DNA from: RGIG4576 sp045656705
Lineage (GTDB): Bacteria; Bacteroidota; Bacteroidia; Bacteroidales; Muribaculaceae
DNA: 50,811 nucleotides
NCBI GenBank assembly: GCA_045656705.1
Contig: JAZORR010000052.1
Coordinates: forward strand, 1-50,811
Direction of reading: 5' to 3'
The notes below the pieces were generated by a model. That model saw only the letters and a list, made by a program, of their open reading frames with translations, was not told the DNA's origin and did not search any database. Shown in pieces: positions 1-6,469 of this stretch. The stretch's first letter is position 1, and the number at the start of each line of letters is the position of its first letter. Both the position numbers and the translations under genes were made by a program.

Positions 1-101
1 GGCTTCTCAAGCCGTTTCTAACGACGTTGTGCGAGCCACAAAAAAAGCATTTTTTTTACCATATCAATGAAAATCTACACAAAGATATGAATTTCAATTA
101 A

Positions 102-662
102 TTACAGCGTTTTTATCCTACTTTTTGTCCACCTTGCCTAAAAAGCAAACCATAGCCTTGCTAAAATTCGCTATGTAGTACTCAATATATTCTTCCAAAG
201 CCTTTACAAAAGCATTGGAAGATTCAAATTTCTCTGCATATAACAGATCTGATTTCATAATGCCAAAGAAGTTTTCCATCATACAAAGTATGTCAAGACA
301 ATTGCCCTTTCTAGATTATCAAACTTTTTAAAAGCCTTGTCAAGCATATCGTACACCTGCTTCAAATTAGGACTATCTGAGATGTTATAAGAGATTATTT
401 CCCCATTAAACATATCAAGTATTGGTGATAAATACAACTTGGATGAACCAATGTTTATCTGAGTTACATCTGATGCCCATTTACGATTTGGAGACGTTGC
501 TACAAAATCGCGGTCAATAATATTGGGGGCTACTTTACCTATTTCCCCTCTGTAGGAACGATAGCGTATACCTTGCGAATCTTGCATTTAAGCCCCATTT
601 CACCCATAAGACGCTGCACGGTTTTATGGTTTATGACATAATTTCGATTTCGCATCTCACTA
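102..662 (-). pseudogene. Decayed IS3-family (IS150-like) transposase OrfB relic
   Basis: Read on the minus strand, the pieces together match the order of an IS3-family DDE transposase. They run NYVINHKTVQRLMGEMGLKC, then (after a frameshift near 580) YRSYRGEIGK, RDFVATSPNRKW, KLYLSPILDMFNGEIISY, and finally SRKGNCLD and MENFFGIMKS. At about 305 the sequence jumps from FDNL directly to SRKGNCLD, so roughly 30 residues around the second catalytic Asp region are deleted. The last segment (EYIEYY onward) is frame-shifted and carries stops. The N-terminal part of OrfB, all of OrfA and recognisable terminal inverted repeats are missing. It cannot encode an active enzyme. The relic begins about 10 bases after the stop codon of the preceding minus-strand gene. 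The longest intact piece is 102 residues (279-587), but its first residues are in the wrong frame for the family. Confidence 0.85.
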
Positions 663-671
663 AAAGAGCCT

Positions 672-1244
672 TCACCCCATCCATTCACTTAATGTTTTTT
701 TCATTTCGTCGACTGCATCTATATATTTGCGGTACAATTTAGCACCAAATATTCCACCTATAACAGCTCCCGCTGTTCCACTTACAGCAAATGAGACATC
801 TATCGAGCTAAACATAACTAACAACATAGCCATACCTATCACCAGTGCAATCAACACTCCTCCATTATAGTGCTTGCGAAACAGGATTACTCGCTTCATA
901 GCTTCAAGAGCCGTTTCACGCCCCACATTTATTGATTTCAATTCAAAATACAAGTATAACTCACGCACAAATATGAAACCAACAAACACCCAAGTAAGCA
1001 CATAGAGCAACATCTTTTGCCATTCAGGACAATTCAATTCCGAAACGCCATAACACCAAAAGAAAAATGGCAACAGAAATGGCACAAATATAGCTGAGAC
1101 AATGCAATGACGGCGAAGCATTGACAATGGCGATTTTACTTTATTTGCAGTTACCTGATCGGTAAGTTCCTTTATCTTTTCGTCTTGAGCCTTTACATGC
1201 TTATCAAGTTCTTTCCATTTATTTTTTAATTCTTCAAGTTCCAT
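672..1244 (-). CDS. Four-TM membrane protein paired with ECF sigma factor
   Basis: 190 residues. The first 35 residues are charged and coiled-coil-like (MELEELKNKWKELDKHVKAQ). Four hydrophobic segments follow at about 47-67, 79-102, 129-146 and 149-170, the last glycine-rich, then a short charged tail. There is no recognisable enzyme motif. It lies 13 bases downstream of the ECF sigma gene at 1258-1752 on the same strand, so both are probably transcribed together from the promoter at 1809-1838. In Bacteroidota small ECF sigma genes are often followed by such a membrane protein; an anti-sigma role is an inference from position only. The IS3 relic starts just after its stop codon, so the original downstream sequence may have been lost. 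Confidence 0.75.
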   Translation of the reverse strand: MELEELKNKWKELDKHVKAQDEKIKELTDQVTANKVKSPLSMLRRHCIVSAIFVPFLLPFFFWCYGVSELNCPEWQKMLLYVLTWVFVGFIFVRELYLYFELKSINVGRETALEAMKRVILFRKHYNGGVLIALVIGMAMLLVMFSSIDVSFAVSGTAGAVIGGIFGAKLYRKYIDAVDEMKKTLSEWMG

Positions 1245-1257
1245 AGTCGTTATTTAT

Positions 1258-1752
1258 TTAAGAATTAGCCATATTAGTTAGTTTTTCCTTTGCTCTACGC
1301 AGATGCGATGCCACATTATTACGACTTATACCCATAATCTCGGCAATTTCATCATAAGGCACTTCATCAAGCCACAATAGTATAATCGCTTTATCGAGTC
1401 GATTAAGTCGATTGATAAGCAGATACATTTCACGCAACATTTGAGAGTGCTCTTGTGTGTCATCGAGCAAATACTGGTTATCACTCAATTCTTCGTGCAA
1501 TGAGTGCTTGCGCTCCTTATTGGTATAAGTGATGCAAGTATTCAGACTCACACGATATATCCAAGTAGATAATTTCGCTCTATTTTCAAAGCCATCAAGT
1601 CCTTGCCACACGTTCACAAGCACTTCTTGACGCAAATCATTGAAATTATCCATATCTGAGGCATACATATAGCACACTTTGTTTATCATCTTGCTATATT
1701 CTGCCACACATTGCTCAAAGCAAGCACGCCTTTCGGCGTCGGTTCGTTTCAT
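1258..1752 (-). CDS. RNA polymerase ECF-type sigma factor
   Basis: 164 residues, usual size for an ECF sigma-70 factor with region 2 and region 4 only. Region 2 covers about residues 18-75 (YASDMDNFNDLRQEVLVNVW, then STWIYRVSLNTC). Region 4 covers about 108-160 and contains the helix-turn-helix DEIAEIMGISRNNVASHLRR. The protein would direct RNA polymerase to a small regulon. A candidate autoregulatory promoter (GCAAC and GTCTTATA) lies 57-86 bases upstream. The partner is the downstream 4-TM protein. No SusC/SusD pair or FecR-type anti-sigma gene is adjacent, so this is not a typical iron or polysaccharide trans-envelope signalling cassette. Confidence 0.92.
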   Translation of the reverse strand: MKRTDAERRACFEQCVAEYSKMINKVCYMYASDMDNFNDLRQEVLVNVWQGLDGFENRAKLSTWIYRVSLNTCITYTNKERKHSLHEELSDNQYLLDDTQEHSQMLREMYLLINRLNRLDKAIILLWLDEVPYDEIAEIMGISRNNVASHLRRAKEKLTNMANS

Positions 1753-1808
1753 CCTATTGTGATTATTATTAATAAATACTCCGAGAACATCTTTTTTGTT
1801 CCTCTACC

Positions 1809-1838
1809 TATAAGACTACATACTCCTTAAAAAGTTGC
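1809..1838 (-). promoter_or_regulatory. Candidate ECF-type promoter of the sigma operon
   Basis: Read on the minus strand: GCAACTTTTT (1838-1829), then 12 bases, then GTCTTATA (1816-1809); measured from the AAC core to GTC the spacing is about 17 bases. An AAC -35 with a GTC -10 is typical of ECF promoters and unlike the housekeeping TTTG/TAnnTTTG pattern seen elsewhere in the window. The predicted leader to the ATG at 1752 is about 50 bases. This suggests autoregulation. Confidence 0.55.
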
Positions 1839-1853
1839 ACCCTCAAACAAAAA

Positions 1854-1881
1854 AAATGCTCAACCTCAAAGTTGAGCATTT
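1854..1881 (-). terminator. Rho-independent terminator
   Basis: Arms AAATGCTCAAC (1854-1864) and GTTGAGCATTT (1871-1881) with a 6-base loop. On the minus strand the stem is followed by a T run (about 1846-1856), so it ends the dipeptidase transcript, whose stop is at 1901. It also separates that unit from the sigma operon promoter. Confidence 0.85.
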
Positions 1882-1900
1882 TCTTTATTTACTTATTTGC

Positions 1901-3670
1901 TTATTTACTTTGTACTGCTGCCATTACGCGAAGGAAGTTGCCGCCCCAAATCTTGGCGATGTCTTTTTCGGAATAGCCACGCTCAAGCAATTTCACTGTG
2001 ATACGAATAAAATCGTTGTCGCCGTCGCAACCGATTACTCCACCACCACCATCGAAATCGCTACCGATACCCACGTGGTCGATACCAGCCACCTCAATCA
2101 TGTGACATAGGTGGTCAATTACATCGTCGAGCGAAGAAGTCTTGCGATTCTTTTTCAAGAAACTCTTCACCATGCACACTTGCACTACACCACCATTCTT
2201 GGCCAAGGCACGAAGTTGGTCGTCGGTGAGGTTGCGATTGTGGTCGTACATTTCTCTTGACGAAGAGTGCGACGCAATGATAGGTTTCTTAGAGTATTTG
2301 ATCACATCCCAGAATGTTTTTTGCGATGCGTGCGACACATCAATTATCATACCCAAACGGTTCATTTCGGCTACAGCCTTCTTACCAAGCGGACTCAAAC
2401 CATTCCAACGAGCAACCTTTTCTGACGAGCTATCGCAATAGTCGTTGTTGCCGGTGTGGCATAGAGTGATATAAGTAACGCCAAGGTCTTGCACGCGCTT
2501 GATATCGCTCAAAGAGTTACCCACGCCATAGGCATTTTCGATACCGATAAGGAAAGCCTTCTTGCCTTCGGCCTTGATGCGAATCAAGTCTTCTGGAGTG
2601 CGAGCCACTTCCACCTTATCGCTATTCATAGCCACTTGTGCATATATACCTTCAATCATAGAATTCACTTTTTGCACAGCCTTTTCGGTGTGAGCCTCAT
2701 CACATACACCTTGCTTCACCCAGCACGCAAGATACTGAGCGTCGAGCATACCCTCTTCCATCTTTGGGATACACACTTGCGACTTTTCACGATTACCTAT
2801 ATTATAACCATCTTTGAAAAAGAGTGGAGTATCGGTGTGAGTGTCCACAGTAAGGTTATTGCGATGAATAGCCTTTGCACGACGATACTTATCGGCTTCA
2901 TTCAAGAAATTGTAGAAGAAACGAGCCGACACTTCGTCGCCATTTTCGGTTTGATATTCTGGGTGGAATTGTACGCCCCAAATAGGACGACCTTCAGCCG
3001 ATTCTATAGCCTCAGGGATAGAATCATCTGCCCACGCCGACACTCTGAAACCTGGAGCTACCTTCTTCACTGCTTGGTGGTGGAAAGTGTTGGTCATCAA
3101 TTCGCTTTGACCTATCACACCAGCAAGAGTAGAACCTTCCACGAAACGCACGCGATGAGTAGGTTCATAGCCCGAAACCTTTTGACGATGACTTACAGAT
3201 AGGTCGTGATGTTGGGCTGGGATATCTTGGTAAAGTGTACCACCAAATGCCACATTAATCAATTGTTCGCCACGGCACACGCCCATCATTGGCATATTCA
3301 TATCGCCCGCCATACGGATAAGAGCAATGTCGTAGATATCGCGAATAGAGTCTACCGAACCAAGTTCAGGAATTGGCTTTTCGCCATAATAAGATGGGTG
3401 AATATCTTCGCCACCAATAAGAAGCAAACCATCTACTCGCTTGAGAATGTCTCTCAGTACAATGCTATCGGTGGTGATAGGCACAAGCACAGGTATACCA
3501 CCTGCCTTTATCACCGAATTGGTGTAGGTCATTCGTGTAGATGAGTTATGACCTGGATGCGAACACGACACTGCAATTAGTGGCTTCACATCACTTTTCA
3601 ACGGACTTGTTTGCGCCACGGCAACCAATCCACATACAATTGCAACAACTGCTAAAAATAATTTCTTCAT
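1901..3670 (-). CDS. Secreted C26 gamma-glutamyl hydrolase / M19 dipeptidase fusion
   Basis: 589 residues with an N-terminal signal peptide (about 1-20, ending AVAQ). Residues about 28-258 are a class I glutamine amidotransferase-like peptidase C26 domain with nucleophile Cys132 (GVCRGEQ) and the His236-x-Glu238 pair (GVQFHPE), as in gamma-glutamyl hydrolase or PuuD. Residues about 270-585 are a membrane (renal) dipeptidase of family M19. All metal-site residues appear present: His278/Asp280 (THTD), Glu378 (GIEN), His447 (DVSHAS), His468 (SHSS) and Asp538 (GIGSDFD). Predicted reactions in the periplasm are cleavage of a gamma-glutamyl bond followed by hydrolysis of the released dipeptide. Glutathione-like peptides or peptidoglycan peptides are plausible substrates; this is inference. 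It lies 89 bases downstream of the M16 peptidase gene and ends in the hairpin at 1854. Confidence 0.9.
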   Translation of the reverse strand: MKKLFLAVVAIVCGLVAVAQTSPLKSDVKPLIAVSCSHPGHNSSTRMTYTNSVIKAGGIPVLVPITTDSIVLRDILKRVDGLLLIGGEDIHPSYYGEKPIPELGSVDSIRDIYDIALIRMAGDMNMPMMGVCRGEQLINVAFGGTLYQDIPAQHHDLSVSHRQKVSGYEPTHRVRFVEGSTLAGVIGQSELMTNTFHHQAVKKVAPGFRVSAWADDSIPEAIESAEGRPIWGVQFHPEYQTENGDEVSARFFYNFLNEADKYRRAKAIHRNNLTVDTHTDTPLFFKDGYNIGNREKSQVCIPKMEEGMLDAQYLACWVKQGVCDEAHTEKAVQKVNSMIEGIYAQVAMNSDKVEVARTPEDLIRIKAEGKKAFLIGIENAYGVGNSLSDIKRVQDLGVTYITLCHTGNNDYCDSSSEKVARWNGLSPLGKKAVAEMNRLGMIIDVSHASQKTFWDVIKYSKKPIIASHSSSREMYDHNRNLTDDQLRALAKNGGVVQVCMVKSFLKKNRKTSSLDDVIDHLCHMIEVAGIDHVGIGSDFDGGGGVIGCDGDNDFIRITVKLLERGYSEKDIAKIWGGNFLRVMAAVQSK

Positions 3671-3759
3671 AGTTATTTGTTTTTTTATTTATTTACACAA
3701 AATCATAGGTGAGGCATTGTTTTATGAATGCCCCGAAGTAAATGTTTTTTCTTTATATA

Positions 3760-4980
3760 TTATTTGAGTGTCAACACCGAGCAAGTGTCGAAGGTAAGCA
3801 ATGCGGCACAGTCCATAATGTCTTGAGCCGTGAGCGAATTGATATGCTCTGCAAGTTCGCCATCGGTCATCACCCTATCGTTGTAGAGATAATTCTTACC
3901 TAACGACAATGCCATTGATTCCTTATTCTCGCTCGACACAAGCAATTGGCCAAGATACTGACGCTTAGCAGCCTCAAGAGACTTTTCACTCAATGGCTTC
4001 GATGCCAAATCGTCCATAATATTGCGTATGATACGCAAACTTTGGTTCACATGGCTCTCATCGCTGCCGAAGTAGATTTGAAACAATCCACAATCGCTCA
4101 TCAGCGACACATTCGACTCCACAGTGTAGGCATAACCACGCTTCTCGCGAATGGCTACATTCAGCAGCGAATTCATTCCTGGTCCACCAAGTATGTTGTT
4201 CAAAAGGAATGCCGCATACTTGCGGTCGTCGTGCATCGAAAACATCTTTTTCCCCACCACTGTATGTGCCTGATGCGAGTCAATCTCTATCACCTTATGG
4301 AAAGGTGCCACATCGGCAGGAGTCATTCGTTCGGCACGCGACAGGCTGTGATTTAACACACCAAAGTGCTTCTCGGCCAATCTCAAAAGGCGTTCGCTCT
4401 TGATATTGCCCATAGCGAAAAACACCATATTCTCTGGCACATATTGGGTATCGAGATAACGGCGACAATCTTCTGCCGTGATGTTCATCAAGTCTTGCTC
4501 ACACCCCAAGATGTTGTGTCCCATCGACGAACCTGCAAATAGCAAATCCTCAAAATCGTCGTAGGCAGCATCCATAGGCGAATCGCGATACGAATCAATC
4601 TCCTCAAGCACCACCTCACGCTCCTTGGCCAATTCGGCTTCGGGAAACTGACTATTAGCCACAAGATCGGCAATCAATTCCACAGCACGCTCGAAATGTT
4701 CGCAAGGAAAAAGCGAATACAACGCCGTTCCCTCCTTGGTGGTGTAGGCATTCAATTCGCCTCCCACTCGCTCCATGCGATTGATGATATGATAAGAGCG
4801 ACGATGCTTCGTTCCTTTAAATATGGTATGCTCCACAAAGTGTGCCAAGCCACTCTTGCCAGGCAAGTCGTCGCGACTACCAGCATTCACCGACAGTCCA
4901 CAATATGCCACACGCGAAGAAGTGGGCACATGCACCACACGAAGCCCATTTGCCAATATATGTGTATAAAATTTTGCCAT
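3760..4980 (-). CDS. M16-family zinc peptidase (processing-peptidase-like)
   Basis: 406 residues, a normal length for a single-unit M16B peptidase. The inverted zinc motif HxxEH is at residues 47-51 (HFVEH), with the third ligand expected at Glu125/126 in LEEID. The C-terminal half has the conserved REKRGYAYTVES segment. No signal peptide is visible, so it is probably cytoplasmic. Its ATG overlaps the stop of the small membrane protein gene by one base (TAATG), implying translational coupling. It is probably cotranscribed with the upstream methyltransferase gene and possibly the C26-M19 gene. The substrate is unknown; family members degrade small peptides or process precursors. Confidence 0.92.
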   Translation of the reverse strand: MAKFYTHILANGLRVVHVPTSSRVAYCGLSVNAGSRDDLPGKSGLAHFVEHTIFKGTKHRRSYHIINRMERVGGELNAYTTKEGTALYSLFPCEHFERAVELIADLVANSQFPEAELAKEREVVLEEIDSYRDSPMDAAYDDFEDLLFAGSSMGHNILGCEQDLMNITAEDCRRYLDTQYVPENMVFFAMGNIKSERLLRLAEKHFGVLNHSLSRAERMTPADVAPFHKVIEIDSHQAHTVVGKKMFSMHDDRKYAAFLLNNILGGPGMNSLLNVAIREKRGYAYTVESNVSLMSDCGLFQIYFGSDESHVNQSLRIIRNIMDDLASKPLSEKSLEAAKRQYLGQLLVSSENKESMALSLGKNYLYNDRVMTDGELAEHINSLTAQDIMDCAALLTFDTCSVLTLK

Positions 4981-5246
4981 TAATCTACTTTTCTTCTATT
5001 TCTTCTCCAATTTTTCAGGCGTTCGATGCCTGCCTTACCTATTATCAGCAATGCACTATATTGAGCAGTCTTGGCAAGGCCAAAAAACACCACCCACAGC
5101 ACACCTTTTGCTGCCACACCTATAGGCAAGAGCATCTGTGCAAACGATATCACATAGCACGCCACACACACGCCCAATACTATCATTCCTGTGCGAAACG
5201 ATAGCCCAGCAAGCCAACTTTTAATGCTTTCTAATACTCGCTTCAC
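4980..5246 (-). CDS. Small two-TM membrane protein
   Basis: 88 residues if started at the GTG at 5246, 8 bases after the methyltransferase stop. An ATG at 5345 is also in frame but would overlap that gene by 91 bases and add a segment with no membrane character, so I prefer the GTG. Two hydrophobic segments (about residues 18-40 and 44-66) are followed by a basic tail (LKNWRRNRRK). The pattern resembles the short 'transporter suffix' membrane proteins, but I hold that loosely. It is tightly packed between the methyltransferase and M16 genes, with a one-base overlap with the latter. Function unknown. Confidence 0.55.
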   Translation of the reverse strand: MKRVLESIKSWLAGLSFRTGMIVLGVCVACYVISFAQMLLPIGVAAKGVLWVVFFGLAKTAQYSALLIIGKAGIERLKNWRRNRRKVD

Positions 5247-5254
5247 TCGTAGGG

Positions 5255-5995
5255 TTATGCTTTCGGTTCTAACTTGCAAAGATAGTCGTAGTGGGGACCT
5301 TCCTTGATGAGCGTAGCAGTGAATCCACAAGCCTCGGCACAGCACGCAAGCGTATCAAAATCGACATACAAGCAGTCAAACTTGCCACCTCTCACGCCCT
5401 TATAACGCATTTCGTAGTCCACAAGTCCGTAATACTCGCCATTAAGGTCGATATCGATACTGCCGTCTTCGTTTTCGTAGAGATACTTCAAGTCGCTTGA
5501 GTCCATAAGTATCACACCTCCCGGATTGAGCATGTCGCGCATTCGTTCAAAAAACATCGGCATATTTTCCAATCGTCCCACAATTCCCGAGCCATTCATA
5601 AGCATAAGAATAGTGTCGAACTTATCGGTAAATCGTGCATCAAACATGTTCACAAGTCGAGCATCCTTCACACCACGCAGTTGCATAGCCTCCACCGATA
5701 ACGGAGATATCTCCACTGCACACACATCTTTGCCCATCTCTTGCAATGCAAGTGCATGGCAACCACTGCCCGCTCCCACATCGAGTATTTTGCCTTGTGC
5801 CATACGCAAGGCTTCTTGCTCTATGATAGGCATCTCGTCAAACGAACGGAAGAGGGTTTCGATAGGCATCTCGTCTTCATCAAACATAGACGAAAGAACA
5901 CGCAAACGCGCAGCCTTACCAGTGCGAGCATAATCAAGTATCGCAGCACCCATTGGGTCTTTCTTTGGATCAATAAGTTGGTCGCTAAAAGCCAT
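5255..5995 (-). CDS. Class I SAM-dependent methyltransferase
   Basis: 246 residues. The Rossmann motif I is KILDVGAGSGCHALAL (about 69-84), followed by the acidic strand VCAVEIS (motif II) and a motif IV-like FDTILMLMNGSG. The fold is clear but the substrate is not: the sequence matches the general Methyltransf_11/25 type. It is the first gene of a minus-strand run with the small membrane protein and the M16 peptidase. A TAACTTTG promoter box lies 28-35 bases upstream of the ATG, consistent with a short leader. Confidence 0.85.
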   Translation of the reverse strand: MAFSDQLIDPKKDPMGAAILDYARTGKAARLRVLSSMFDEDEMPIETLFRSFDEMPIIEQEALRMAQGKILDVGAGSGCHALALQEMGKDVCAVEISPLSVEAMQLRGVKDARLVNMFDARFTDKFDTILMLMNGSGIVGRLENMPMFFERMRDMLNPGGVILMDSSDLKYLYENEDGSIDIDLNGEYYGLVDYEMRYKGVRGGKFDCLYVDFDTLACCAEACGFTATLIKEGPHYDYLCKLEPKA

Positions 5996-6022
5996 AAATA
6001 TCCTAATTTATCAATTAAGCCA

Positions 6023-6030
6023 CAAAGTTA
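6023..6030 (-). promoter_or_regulatory. -7 promoter box (TAACTTTG) for methyltransferase operon
   Basis: Minus-strand TAACTTTG matches the Bacteroidota TAnnTTTG element exactly and lies 28 bases upstream of the ATG at 5995. No clear TTTG -33 box is visible. Confidence 0.5.
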
Positions 6031-6169
6031 CGCATAAAATATGAGATTTGTTTCCTTAAAAAGGATAACGAGTGAAAAAAGTTTTTATCAGTGAGGAGAT
6101 TTATTCAGTGAGGAGTGTAGGAGTGGAGATTTTAGACAAGAGACATTTTTTATAAGGAAAGTGCAACTG

Positions 6170-6202
6170 AAAATATTGTTCTAAAACTCCGAATTGTGTT
6201 CT
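6170..6202 (+). promoter_or_regulatory. 33-nt element shared with upstream region of lipoprotein B
   Basis: This 33-base stretch is identical, in inverted genomic orientation, to 44902-44934, and lies about 90-120 bases upstream of the -7 box in both lipoprotein loci. It includes one arm (CTCCGAA, 6187-6193) of a dyad completed by TTCGGAG at 6205-6211. Conservation of position relative to both promoters, in otherwise diverged intergenic DNA, suggests a regulatory site. The remaining bases between 6030 and 6170 are purine-rich with two copies of TCAGTGAGGAG (6088 and 6105). Confidence 0.65.
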
Positions 6203-6290
6203 ATTTCGGAGATTATGGGTGGTGAAATTGAATTTTCTTTGTTTCTTTAACCGTTTTTAACAATTGGGGGGTGGAACGCATCTTTTTTTG

Positions 6291-6298
6291 TACATTTG
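6291..6298 (+). promoter_or_regulatory. -7 promoter box (TACATTTG) of lipoprotein A
   Basis: Exact TAnnTTTG match 172 bases upstream of the ATG. A TTGG at 6264-6267 may serve as the -33 box, with slightly long spacing, and it runs into a six-G tract (6266-6271). The leader of about 165 bases is unusually long. Confidence 0.55.
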
Positions 6299-6469
6299 TG
6301 GCGTCGTAGCTCCTTACATAAGGTAAAAGGGGGTAAAAAGGTGTATCCTTAGGCTAAAATGAGCATAAAATGCCACTTTTTTGGCACGACAAAACAAAAG
6401 TGCATGTAAATTTTATACAAATAACTAATTAAACTTTTTTTTATTAACAATTAAAAACCAACGCAAGTT

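Noticed and set aside
2142..3544. Plus-strand reading frames inside the C26-M19 gene
   Set aside because: They mirror the minus-strand gene, which has complete catalytic motifs in both domains.
3690..3735. Terminator between M16 and C26-M19 genes
   Set aside because: GAGGCATT/AATGCCCC forms only a weak mismatched hairpin without a T run on the minus strand; I leave the two genes as possibly cotranscribed.
5246..5345. ATG at 5345 as start of the small membrane protein
   Set aside because: It would overlap the methyltransferase gene by 91 bases and the added residues look like out-of-frame translation of that gene.
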